From: Methanopyrus sp. SNP6
Lineage (GTDB): Archaea > JAADCQ01 > Methanopyri > Methanopyrales > Methanopyraceae
Length of the DNA stretch: 64,000 bases
Direction of reading: 5' to 3'
Assembly (NCBI RefSeq): GCF_002201895.1
Contig: NZ_CP019436.1
Location: 1,091,867 to 1,155,866 of the forward strand
Position numbers and translations under genes: made by a program. Positions 26,089 through 34,582 of this stretch are shown here, piece after piece (position 1 is the stretch's first letter; each line of letters begins with the position of its first letter). The notes under the pieces are model-generated. The model searched no databases, was not told the DNA's origin, and saw nothing but the letters and a program-made list of their open reading frames with translations.

Positions 26089-27708
26089 TTACGGTCCTCC
26101 CAAGACGTGCCGGAACCAATCCAATACCTCGAAACTCATCTCAGGATCGGAAGCGGCGAACCTCAGTAAGGAAGAAGCGAAATCGGGACTCCGTCCTTCA
26201 ACCAATTCGCGGAATACTTTGAACGCCTGGCGCTCCGAGGCCAGCGACGTGCGTACGTACTCCCGGACGAACTCGGGGTCCCGGATGAGTTCCGGTCGTT
26301 CCACCAGCTTCTCCGCGACATCTTCGCCGATCTTGGAAAGGGAAGTCACCCACCACGGTAGGTGAACGGCGTCCTCCCAGCTCAGTGTCAAGACGATGTC
26401 GTCCGACCTCACCTCGACACCACGAACGGGTCTCGCACCGACGGAAATCCCGGTCTCGAGCCTCCTAAGTGCCTCACGGATCGGTCGTGCTCCGGTGATC
26501 TCCTCTAGATCCTCCACGGCGTGAAGCACAGACGTCGGGTCCGATGACTCAACTGGTACGTTCAGGTTCATGATCAAACCCGTAGCGATGGCGACCGAAC
26601 AACCTGCTTCGAAAGCCTCCGGCAAGTCCCCTTCGATCCACACCTCCCACGGTGTCGGGGCTTCGACATCGACTTCGAACTCCTCGGTCAGAGTTTCGGG
26701 GACCATTCCTAGATCGAGCCTCCGCGTGAACCACACGAGTCGCGCCATCGACATCGGAACATTACGAAGAGGTCGGAAGCGGCGTCCCCTCCACCATCCC
26801 TCCCACCGGTAAACACCCGCCCAGACGTCCGACTCGAGCCTCTCCGGTTCACCACTCTCTTCACCCAGTCTGACCATCTCGTGTCGATCGAGCATCGGAT
26901 CCGGGTTTTCAGCAGGGTTAATAGGACCGCGGACGGAGACGTAGACGCTCCAATCCTTGGGAGTTTCCATCAATTCCTCCGGATCAATCGGGAGAACACC
27001 TTCCGGAGTCTCTACGAGCAGACCCAGAAAACACGAGTCCGATCGGTAGAGCGACAGTTCGACGCAGTCCGTGAACTCCGCGGCCACCGGCTCTACCTCA
27101 CCGATCGCCTCGACCAGGTAGAGGTCTACACTCGGTGCCCTAGTTCGTGCGAACCTCTCCCCGAGCGACGCGCGATCCGCGAACTCCACGATATTCCTAT
27201 CACGATGGCTCAATTCTCGAGAATCCGGGGCGTTTAGCACCGGAGCTAACTCATCGACGCAATCCCATTCGTCCCCCTGGTATCCCGTACACTGAAGGAG
27301 TGGGGCGCAGGCGAACGTCGCGGCGGCGTGAACGGCGTCTTCGGAACCTCGTCGAGCCTCTATCACCGCCCGGACGAGCGCTAACAAGACTCTGCCCCTC
27401 GTGGCGAATCCAACGTCGCAGTGTTCCGGTTCCGCGAACGGGCGACCACCTCGGACTACGTAAGGTCTGGCCGGGACTACCAAGTCCAACGAGGACATCT
27501 GTAGACGGTCGAAAAGGTTACCCGGTGTGTCGTAGTGTTCCGTCAATAACTCGCTAACGTCGCCAACGGGATCCTCACAACGGGCCCTGTACTCAAGGTA
27601 CACTGGGTTCCGCCGGAAAGTTACCCTAAAAGCGTGACGTCCCGGCCTGAGACCTCGCTTTCTCGGACTTCCCATGAAAACGTCTTTTAGTTCGAATCCA
27701 GGCTCCAT
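26089..27708 (-). CDS. Uncharacterised 539-residue protein
   Basis: Not recognised. It is soluble, strongly acidic, with many short strands and many prolines in a ...PTPWEVWIEGDLPEAF-like context. There are scattered cysteines but no CxxC cluster, no P-loop and no membrane helices. It lies nine bases upstream of nrdD on the same strand, so it may be co-transcribed; a link with nucleotide reduction is conceivable but unsupported. Codon usage and GC match the neighbours, arguing for an authentic resident gene. An ATG start at 27708 is the simplest choice. Confidence 0.6.
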   Translation of the reverse strand: MEPGFELKDVFMGSPRKRGLRPGRHAFRVTFRRNPVYLEYRARCEDPVGDVSELLTEHYDTPGNLFDRLQMSSLDLVVPARPYVVRGGRPFAEPEHCDVGFATRGRVLLALVRAVIEARRGSEDAVHAAATFACAPLLQCTGYQGDEWDCVDELAPVLNAPDSRELSHRDRNIVEFADRASLGERFARTRAPSVDLYLVEAIGEVEPVAAEFTDCVELSLYRSDSCFLGLLVETPEGVLPIDPEELMETPKDWSVYVSVRGPINPAENPDPMLDRHEMVRLGEESGEPERLESDVWAGVYRWEGWWRGRRFRPLRNVPMSMARLVWFTRRLDLGMVPETLTEEFEVDVEAPTPWEVWIEGDLPEAFEAGCSVAIATGLIMNLNVPVESSDPTSVLHAVEDLEEITGARPIREALRRLETGISVGARPVRGVEVRSDDIVLTLSWEDAVHLPWWVTSLSKIGEDVAEKLVERPELIRDPEFVREYVRTSLASERQAFKVFRELVEGRSPDFASSLLRFAASDPEMSFEVLDWFRHVLGGP

Positions 27709-27802
27709 CCACGATCCTCCCCGATGACGACAGCACTACAGGCTGAGACTTCGATGAAGAGGGGCCGCTTGGCCGAGTGAAGACCTTAGCGGGTGATCAA
27801 CG

Positions 27803-28231
27803 TTGGCCAAAAGAACGAGAAAGAAGATCGTAAGGATCAAGGCCACGGGTGACGTGGTCCAAGCTCTATCCGGGGTGGTTGAAGAAGGACTGAAGCTCAG
27901 TATACTCAACGCGTCCGTGTCGCCGGATACCGTGGCCGCCGAGATCGCGGTCCAAGCCGCCGACGACGAGCATATACGGAACTTCTTGCGTACCCTACGT
28001 GAGTTCGGTATCGAGGTCGAGGAGATCGAAAAGACGTTGGTACACGACGGAGACGAGTGTCTACACTGCACGGCATGCCACTCAGTATGCCCCACCGGGG
28101 CGATCGAGCTCAAAGGGATCGAGATCGAACTCGACGATGAGGAGTGTATTGTGTGCGGGTCATGTACGGAGATGTGTCCCTCAGGCGCTCTCCGTGTCGT
28201 CCAAAAAGGAGGTGAGCGAGGACGGCGATAG
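27803..28231 (+). CDS. NIL-domain polyferredoxin (homocysteine biosynthesis partner)
   Basis: A 142-residue protein. Residues about 8-80 form a NIL-type ferredoxin-like domain; residues 85-135 hold two [4Fe-4S] motifs, CLHCTACHSVCPTGAIE and CIVCGSCTEMCPSGALR. This is the architecture of MA1822/MJ0099, which with a DUF39 protein (MA1821/MJ0100 type) is needed in methanogens to make homocysteine from aspartate semialdehyde and sulfide. The DUF39-CBS partner is the next protein gene, but convergent rather than in an operon. TTG start. That it acts as electron carrier to the DUF39 protein is inference. Confidence 0.85.
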   Translation: MAKRTRKKIVRIKATGDVVQALSGVVEEGLKLSILNASVSPDTVAAEIAVQAADDEHIRNFLRTLREFGIEVEEIEKTLVHDGDECLHCTACHSVCPTGAIELKGIEIELDDEECIVCGSCTEMCPSGALRVVQKGGERGRR

Positions 28232-28701
28232 ACTCCCTCAACAGGTCTTTCAACCGGTAGACACCACCTTCCAGAGTCGACGTACCTCTAAAGTGCACGA
28301 GGGTACGATGAAGTGCTCGGTACCGGGCTGACTCTCACTACTCGGTAGTAGATGGGGATAGCGCACTCTCGCGGCGCGCCTTCACCAGTAAACGCGTACG
28401 AGGTGGAGCATTGTTAGGATCCGTATCCGACTGGGAGACTTGCCGCGTCGACGGTGTGATGATTTTGGACCGCTCGAACCGCTCTTCGCAGTATCCACGC
28501 ACTTTCGTCGGTAATGTCGACGTGGGTACTGGCCTATCGAGTCACTGTAAGCCACTCCGGGGACTCGGAACTTCTACCCACGATTGAGTGGACGCCCCTA
28601 AGACTCCGAAACTCCTAGGAAGGGTTTCGAGCGTTAACGCGTGGATTCTGCGCCGAACCCGATTATGGTGAGCATTTCCACCGTCTTGAGACTGCCTGTC
28701 G
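28232..28701. other. 470-base gap between convergent genes
   Basis: No convincing protein gene. There is an isolated perfect C box (GTGATGA, 28456-28462) with no D box at the right distance, and a GATGA...CTGA pair (28307-28331) without the other two boxes. GC content resembles coding DNA. It may hold the 3' ends of both transcripts. Confidence 0.4.
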
Positions 28702-30357
28702 CTAGACGTTTCCTGAATCATGTCGCTTTTTCGAGGGTTTGCCCGGTAATCGAAGGCCCTCATCGTGTGACGTTCCGATGGTGGAGGACGTTGTCCGCGA
28801 GGAGCCGTTCGACGGTGTCTGCCCCCGTCTCCTTAGGACCTCTGTGATGTCGGTCCTGGTTACTATCCCCACAACTCTGTCCCCCTTGTCCACAACGGGC
28901 AAGCACGAAATATTGTGCTCGTCCATGCGCTTTAATGCCTCGTCTACGGATTCGTGGAGCTCGATCGTGATTACATCCTCGGTCATGATGTCCTTGAGCC
29001 TCTTCTTCCCCTCCGCTACGGCCGCCGCGATGTCCCAGGACGTCACGATACCTACGATCCTCCCATCCTCGTCGACCACCGGGATATGGTTGATCTCCTT
29101 CTCTATCAACTTCCGAGCGACGTCTTCGATACTCTCGTCCGGTGACGCCGTCACAACGTCCTCCGTCATGATGTTCTCGACGCGGGGGAGGGAAGGAGGT
29201 CGGTACGGCATTGGTTTGAAATCGCTCTCTCTAGGCAGTGGCTCCGCGGGCCGAGTCAGCGTGAACTCTCCCTCTTCGATCTCTTCCTTTAGACGTTCCG
29301 CGATCTCGAGGGCTGTTTTGTAACTGGACAGTGCCCCCGTTCTCACAGTCTTCCCTTCGATCTCCACTCTCCCGGATCTAAGTTCCTCGTAGGTTACCCT
29401 CTTCACCACTGGCCGATCCCGGGACGGTACCCCGTAATCGACGATCGGTACCTCGATATCGGCGTCACTCACGCCCGTTGAGGCCGCTACCCGTTCATCG
29501 AGTACTGGGATGGGGACCCCGATGCCGACCGCTAGGCTCACACCGTACTTCTCCAACACAACAGGACGTAGATACTTGGGATCAGCTTCCTTCAGATCAC
29601 CTTTCACCATCAGCGTCGCCATACCGCTGGACGGATCGTGTTGCGTGCCTTCCCCTATGATGTACCCGTGAGACCCGGCGAGCCATATTCGCGTACCTAT
29701 TCCGATAGTTCGAAACTCGGGATCGTTCGCGAGCGGATTCAACTGACCCGCGCCGCAGTATGTGACGTTCCCGTACTCGGGGAGCAACTTGCCCATGTAA
29801 GTGTACAGAGTCTCCTCTGAGGAGTTCGTCGCCGCGACGTACCTCTGATAGGAATTCCTCGGATTGACTATCACTGCCTGGTTGATGTCATCGATCGTGA
29901 TCAGCGTTTCGACGGATTCCCTCGGGTAACAGTCGGTAACGAACCCCTCCGCCCGCAACACGACTTCTTCACCGGACGCCAGCTCGTGGATAACGTGTGC
30001 CCCTCCGTACTTGATACCACGATCCTCGCTAGGCTGGGTAGCGCCCAGATAAGCGTCCACCGCGGCGATGCCTGTGTAGGCTTCCACTCCGTTCAACCAG
30101 ACCCGCCTCATCTTGATAGGGGGGTCCGAGTGCCCGAAGTTCAGGAACACGCCCGAGCTGCACATGGGTCCGAAGGTGGCGCACGTGACCACATCTACCT
30201 CTTTAGCGGCACGTTCGGGCCCGATATCTTCGACGATCTCCACCATCTCCTCCGCGGTCACCACACAAACCTCTCCACGCTCGATCCGGTGGTTAATCTC
30301 ATCGATACTCTTCCGACCCGGCAACGCCGGAACCCCGCAGGCCGCGGTGGAGCACAC
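28702..30357 (-). CDS. DUF39 + tandem CBS protein (homocysteine biosynthesis)
   Basis: A 551-residue protein. Residues about 15-375 match the DUF39 (COG1900) family, including CATFGPMCSSGVFLNFGHSDPP and CGAGQLNPL. Then come two CBS domains, each starting IMTEDV and ending with HIPVVDEDGRIVGIVT or CLPVVDKGDRVVGIVT. DUF39 proteins of this type (MJ0100, MA1821) convert aspartate semialdehyde plus sulfide to homocysteine together with the NIL-ferredoxin. CBS domains suggest adenine-nucleotide or SAM sensing. The start is unclear: GTG 30357 or TTG 30324; both overlap thiI. About 40 basic, serine-rich residues trail the second CBS. Confidence 0.88.
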   Translation of the reverse strand: MCSTAACGVPALPGRKSIDEINHRIERGEVCVVTAEEMVEIVEDIGPERAAKEVDVVTCATFGPMCSSGVFLNFGHSDPPIKMRRVWLNGVEAYTGIAAVDAYLGATQPSEDRGIKYGGAHVIHELASGEEVVLRAEGFVTDCYPRESVETLITIDDINQAVIVNPRNSYQRYVAATNSSEETLYTYMGKLLPEYGNVTYCGAGQLNPLANDPEFRTIGIGTRIWLAGSHGYIIGEGTQHDPSSGMATLMVKGDLKEADPKYLRPVVLEKYGVSLAVGIGVPIPVLDERVAASTGVSDADIEVPIVDYGVPSRDRPVVKRVTYEELRSGRVEIEGKTVRTGALSSYKTALEIAERLKEEIEEGEFTLTRPAEPLPRESDFKPMPYRPPSLPRVENIMTEDVVTASPDESIEDVARKLIEKEINHIPVVDEDGRIVGIVTSWDIAAAVAEGKKRLKDIMTEDVITIELHESVDEALKRMDEHNISCLPVVDKGDRVVGIVTRTDITEVLRRRGQTPSNGSSRTTSSTIGTSHDEGLRLPGKPSKKRHDSGNV

Positions 30358-31423
30358 CCAGTCCCTCCTCTAACTTAAGCACCTTCCCCGGATCCGCTGA
30401 TTTCACGGGGTTACGCGGTGCCAGCGGACACGGGCGATGCTCTTTAGATACCTCGAAAAACCCCAACCGTTCCGAGAGGCGTTGCACCTCGTTCTTATCG
30501 AAACCCAACAGCGGGCGGAAGACCGGGAACCGTGCCACGCGGTCGATTACCGACAGGTTATCCGGAATTTGGCTCGCCACCTGCCCGACGACATCTCCCA
30601 TAACCACGGCCACGGCTCCGACGTTTTCGCACACGTCACACGCTCTGCGTATCATCTCTCGCTTGCACAGTACGCATCGGTATCGGGCCGATTCACCTTC
30701 GAGTCCTTCCAACTTCTCCATGAAATCTTCGAAGTCCTCGATCAAAAGCTCCACGTCGGACGGTAACCACTCGGAGAACATCTCAGCGAGCCGTTCTACT
30801 GCATCCACCTCTGACCCGTACTTACCCCGGTCTAGATGCAGCCAAATCACCTCACATCCACGACGAGCTGCGTACCAAGCGGCTACAGGGCTATCGATAC
30901 CACCGGATACAAGGCATACAACGCGGGACTGAGAGCCGTAGGGAAGACCACCCGGGCCGTCCTTCACCCACGAATCCAGGTACACGAATGTCCCTTCGGG
31001 CCGCAGTTCCACATGAATTTCAACATCGGGCTCGTCCAGGTCCACGGTCCAACCGGTGTGCCGCCTGATCAGGTCACCGAGCTCAACGTTCATCTCCCGT
31101 GAGGAAAGTGCGTCACTTGTGGCCCTTCGGGTCCGTACGGCGAACGATCTGGCCTTTAGATCGTCCAGTGCGTCCTTCACCTCCGTGAACACGTCCTCGG
31201 GGTCGTGAGAGTCGACGTGGAGCGTGCGCGTCCACCGTTCCACACCGAAGGTCTTACCAATCGCTCCGGGTACCTTCGGGTCTGTGACCAGCAGGCGACC
31301 TTCTAACCGTTTCACCTGTCCACCCGACTGTTCCTTTAAATTCCGTGCCAACAATAGCTCCATGTGCCGTCGGACCGATGGTGATTTAACGGCTATTTCA
31401 CCGTACATTACCAGGTATTCCAC
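30299..31423 (-). CDS. thiI: tRNA 4-thiouridine synthetase ThiI
   Basis: Makes 4-thiouridine at U8 of tRNA. 374 residues: N-terminal ferredoxin-like and THUMP domains (about 1-165), then a PP-loop ATP pyrophosphatase with VSGGIDSPVA near residue 175. It lacks a rhodanese domain, as usual in archaea. A CVLC pair near residue 258 and a later cysteine in RPCPLAP match the three cysteines that bind a [3Fe-4S] cluster in archaeal ThiI. In this organism tRNA position 8 is encoded as C, so ThiI would depend on prior C-to-U editing. Its 3' end overlaps the DUF39 gene start. Confidence 0.93.
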   Translation of the reverse strand: MEYLVMYGEIAVKSPSVRRHMELLLARNLKEQSGGQVKRLEGRLLVTDPKVPGAIGKTFGVERWTRTLHVDSHDPEDVFTEVKDALDDLKARSFAVRTRRATSDALSSREMNVELGDLIRRHTGWTVDLDEPDVEIHVELRPEGTFVYLDSWVKDGPGGLPYGSQSRVVCLVSGGIDSPVAAWYAARRGCEVIWLHLDRGKYGSEVDAVERLAEMFSEWLPSDVELLIEDFEDFMEKLEGLEGESARYRCVLCKREMIRRACDVCENVGAVAVVMGDVVGQVASQIPDNLSVIDRVARFPVFRPLLGFDKNEVQRLSERLGFFEVSKEHRPCPLAPRNPVKSADPGKVLKLEEGLGVLHRGLRGSGVAGSEEYR

Positions 31424-31486
31424 GAGGATTACCCCGACAGGGTTCGGCTAGGATCGGCTCTTTTGAAGTTGTGTGACGCTGATGCA

Positions 31487-32368
31487 ATGAGGGGGTGCCC
31501 GACGCTGGGACTGTTGGATTCGTTGCTCGGGGGAGAAGGTGAAGAGTCCGGTGAGGCTGAAGTGCGAGAAGTGCGGGATGAGGTCATTGAAGTGGAACTC
31601 ATCCGAGGTCCGGTGTACTTCAAGAACGACAGTATCATCGCGGCCCAGGGCAACCTGGATTTCTCTGCGACTAAACCGATCCGATCTTCTGGAGGGATCA
31701 TGGGCCTCTTAGAAAAGGTGCTTAAGGCGAAAATGCTCGGTATGAAACGGTACTTTGTGAGAGTCGATGGGTCGGGCGTGTTGTATGCAGGTGACGGTGG
31801 TAAGGTCCGTGTACTGGAGGTGCCGGAGGGTGAACACCTCACCGTTAACCAGGACCGGCTGCTCTTCACGACCGCTCCGGCAGACGTGGCGGCTCAACTC
31901 GATGCGAGCGTGCTCAGCACAGGGCTCATCGATATTGGGTTCGAAGGCCCCTGCAAGATCGTGGTAACCTCGGAATGCGATCCCGTGACCGTCAAGGTGG
32001 ATGGAGATCCTGTATATGTCGATCCCGAGTGTTTGATAGCTTGGAGCGGTGATTTGACGTTCTCCGCGACTTGGAAGGGAAGTACGTTAGATTTCTTACT
32101 CGGACGGGAGCATGGGGAGGAGTTCCTACTCGAAGCGCATGGCTATGGGGAAGTTCTAGTGGCACCGTACGATGAGAGGATCAGACGGTTGGAACGGATG
32201 ATCCGCTGCGCCGGTGTCAGAAGTAATCAAGGTGTCGGTGGAAGCGAGGATTACGGGGAAGAAGGATACGAGGAGTACGAGGAACCGTCGGAGGAGGGTG
32301 GACTACTCGACGATATTTTCGATCTCGACACCGACGACTTGTTTGACTTCGACATCGACTTCGACTGA
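31487..32368 (+). CDS. AIM24-family protein with aspartate-rich tail
   Basis: A 293-residue protein resembling the AIM24 family, a beta-rich fold of unknown biochemical role found in all domains. Typical blocks: YFKNDSIIAAQGNLDFS, GVLYAGDGGKVRVLEV, and later LIAWSGDLTFSATWKG, with the glycine-rich turns of the family. The last about 60 residues are low-complexity and acidic (GYEEYEEPSEE, ending in alternating D/F/I/L residues), likely disordered. ATG 31487 is chosen; a TTG at 31463 would add eight residues. It reads toward the convergent tRNA-His gene. Confidence 0.75.
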   Translation: MRGCPTLGLLDSLLGGEGEESGEAEVREVRDEVIEVELIRGPVYFKNDSIIAAQGNLDFSATKPIRSSGGIMGLLEKVLKAKMLGMKRYFVRVDGSGVLYAGDGGKVRVLEVPEGEHLTVNQDRLLFTTAPADVAAQLDASVLSTGLIDIGFEGPCKIVVTSECDPVTVKVDGDPVYVDPECLIAWSGDLTFSATWKGSTLDFLLGREHGEEFLLEAHGYGEVLVAPYDERIRRLERMIRCAGVRSNQGVGGSEDYGEEGYEEYEEPSEEGGLLDDIFDLDTDDLFDFDIDFD

Positions 32369-32411
32369 CTCCCCACAACCTTATCGTTATTAATTCCATA
32401 ACGATTCGAAC

Positions 32412-32489
32412 TGGGGCCGCGGCCGGGATTTGAACCCGGGGCCACCGGCTCCACAGGCCGGCGCTCTAACCAGGCTGAGCTGCCGCGGC
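32412..32489 (-). tRNA. tRNA-His (GTG anticodon) with C8
   Basis: A 78-base minus-strand cloverleaf with encoded CCA. Acceptor 5' strand GCCGCGG pairs perfectly with CCGCGGC; anticodon stem CCGGC/GCCGG encloses loop CTGTGGA with anticodon GTG; T stem CCGGG/CCCGG encloses TTCAAAT; discriminator is C73, the histidine identity base. Position 8 is C rather than T, as expected in Methanopyrus, where C8 is edited to U. The base before G1 is C, so the obligatory G-1 of tRNA-His is not encoded and would have to be added after transcription. A TATA-like element lies upstream at 32518-32525. Confidence 0.95.
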
Positions 32490-32517
32490 GCTCCCGAACC
32501 TGCACCCTTTATGCTTG

Positions 32518-32525
32518 ATTATAAA
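32518..32525 (-). promoter_or_regulatory. TATA box of tRNA-His
   Basis: TTTATAAT read on the minus strand, centred about 32 bases upstream of the mature 5' end and preceded by a purine-rich AAACC (BRE-like). It overlaps the stop codon of the membrane protein gene just upstream. Confidence 0.6.
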
Positions 32526-34582
32526 GGTTTCCGACCGACTACCCAGGCCACTGAAACCAACACTACTAGCATGCAGCTCGCTAAGTACGCTCGACTTTGA
32601 TACCGTTCCCAACCCACGTAGTGGACGATCGCAGGCTTTCCGTCCGTCTTCACCAGCATGTAGGGACCTACAGGACATACTAGTCCTTCACGTCCGTTCA
32701 CCGCCCAAAACGGGGCCCATCCCCATGGTATAAGCACGAACTCGGCCCTTTCAGGAGTTCGGACTTCGATCTCGTCCGAGTCGATCCTCAGCGCACTATC
32801 GCACAGCCCCTTAACGACGTCTATGTACTTCACAAGCCTCGCGCTCACCTCGTCAACATCGGAACCCCGAGGCCACGGGAGAGTGTCGCCTGAAACCTTA
32901 ATTACGACCTTCGCCCGCTTGACCAGCCCCAGTCTCACCGCCTCTCTCCACCCTATTTTATCGACCACGAGTACGTCCCCTGTCCAAGGTAATTCGCTGG
33001 GATCGAGCTCCTGTCCCAACCTTACGGCCCAGGGATACACTACCGGCACTATCGGCGGCCGTCCCAAGGCACTCGCTAATTTCATCCACAAGATACCGTA
33101 CAGGCTGAATGATCCCACGTAAAGCACCTTGAACCGCTCCACCGGTACTGCGTCGTTCAGCGTCAACTCGGGTCTCCCGCGCCAGTTAATGTGATCAATT
33201 CCCATCGATTTCCGGACGACGGTACCTCTAATATCTACGTATCCGATCGGAAGGGTCCGCAGGTACGTGTCGAGCCTCCTCCTGGTAACTTCCATAGCCT
33301 TCGAGAACTCCCAGCGGTTTACGTACGGGTATGAACACGCGGACGGATTGTTCGCCAGCACCAGGGCCGGAATTAGCGATTGCAACTGCGGTTCCGATGC
33401 CCCCTGATAGAACGCTCCGGCTATCGAGTAAACGGGTTTTCCGGAGAACTCCGGTGACAGGGCCTCGAACCCGTTATCGCCGGTTACTAATACCCTCCAA
33501 TTCGCCGTTCCGGCTGATTCCCAGTGTACCTGTATGGGCTGGAACGATACCGTCAGGGCTAGAACAGGGAATCCTACCGCAGAGAGACCCGAGCCGAGGT
33601 AGGCGATCCGTCGAAGTCGCTCGTAACGCTCGACGACGACCATCGACGAGAGTATTGCAGTCAACAGCACCCTCCACGGGTCCAGCTGAGATAACGGCCA
33701 TACCGGCCCGATGATCGCCTCCGTGTACCACAAGATCGGCCACGGTAGCACCGGGAGTACCGATCCACCGCCCCGACTCGCCGCGAAAACAACACACAAC
33801 ATCCCCAGCCCGGGAGCCACCCAATGTTCCCACGGGGACGCCCGCGTCCACGCGGGTGGTATCCACGTGAAGGCCGACGTCAGGAAGTACGTGGATAGCG
33901 CCGCTATCGGCATCATCGGTAAGAGCGCCAATAGAAACCTTCTCTCCCACATAAATATAGACTCCAGTAGAAGGGCCGGGAGGACGTACAGTGGGTTCCC
34001 CAGAAGCGATAACACCCACAACCACAGTGCCGGTAGACCGCGGAGAACGTTCCTCCCACACCTCCATAGGATCAGTGCCGCACCAGCTGTCCCCAGCGAA
34101 AACGTCGTGGCCACTCGTGTAGAGAAGATCTCTACAACCTGGAAGGGCACGCTGGCAGCGTACACCATCATGGCCGCATCAGCCTTGGGTGTAGTCATTT
34201 CCCCGACTTTGAGTATCGACCATATCCAGCACGGTAGTGAGCGATAGATGCCGTCAACCAGCGTGCACGCGAGATAGGGATCCCCGAACCACCGGTAGAA
34301 GAGCACCGCGGGTAGGAAAGGGAGTATCGGGTAGTCGATCATCGGAGGCCTACCGGTGTACGAATAGGGGTCCCAGTCTCCCCTGGCTAGTCCTCTCGTC
34401 CCGAGCAAGTACACTTTATGTGCTTGCACGGCTAGGTCCATAACGACAGCGTGTTTTCCCCAAAGTTCAGGGATGGCGGGTGAAAGACTGGCTATCGTGA
34501 CAAGGAGCGAAATGACTACTGCCTCGAATTTAGACGGCCTGATGCTGTTCCCCCGGTCTAATCGTACCGCAGCGCTTCGCAC
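32519..34582 (-). CDS. Large polytopic membrane protein, WDPY...GRP family (possible GT-C type)
   Basis: About 687 residues with some ten or more hydrophobic helices, then a soluble C-terminal part and a last helix. An N-terminal loop carries [13 protein letters not shown] and the C-terminal part [14 protein letters not shown] and [15 protein letters not shown] close homologue is encoded at 39657-41876 and a shorter relative at 38272-39756. An acidic motif in the first extracytoplasmic loop recalls GT-C glycosyltransferases (lipid-linked sugar donors), but that is inference. GTG 34582 overlaps the carB1 end by 25 bases; the frame is open to 34639. GC content is normal for the genome, unlike its 39-41 kb paralogue. 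Confidence 0.7.
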   Translation of the reverse strand: MRSAAVRLDRGNSIRPSKFEAVVISLLVTIASLSPAIPELWGKHAVVMDLAVQAHKVYLLGTRGLARGDWDPYSYTGRPPMIDYPILPFLPAVLFYRWFGDPYLACTLVDGIYRSLPCWIWSILKVGEMTTPKADAAMMVYAASVPFQVVEIFSTRVATTFSLGTAGAALILWRCGRNVLRGLPALWLWVLSLLGNPLYVLPALLLESIFMWERRFLLALLPMMPIAALSTYFLTSAFTWIPPAWTRASPWEHWVAPGLGMLCVVFAASRGGGSVLPVLPWPILWYTEAIIGPVWPLSQLDPWRVLLTAILSSMVVVERYERLRRIAYLGSGLSAVGFPVLALTVSFQPIQVHWESAGTANWRVLVTGDNGFEALSPEFSGKPVYSIAGAFYQGASEPQLQSLIPALVLANNPSACSYPYVNRWEFSKAMEVTRRRLDTYLRTLPIGYVDIRGTVVRKSMGIDHINWRGRPELTLNDAVPVERFKVLYVGSFSLYGILWMKLASALGRPPIVPVVYPWAVRLGQELDPSELPWTGDVLVVDKIGWREAVRLGLVKRAKVVIKVSGDTLPWPRGSDVDEVSARLVKYIDVVKGLCDSALRIDSDEIEVRTPERAEFVLIPWGWAPFWAVNGREGLVCPVGPYMLVKTDGKPAIVHYVGWERYQSRAYLASCMLVVLVSVAWVVGRKPL

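Noticed and set aside
28456-28462. GTGATGA as a C box in the 470-base gap
   Set aside because: No D, D' or C' boxes at workable spacing.
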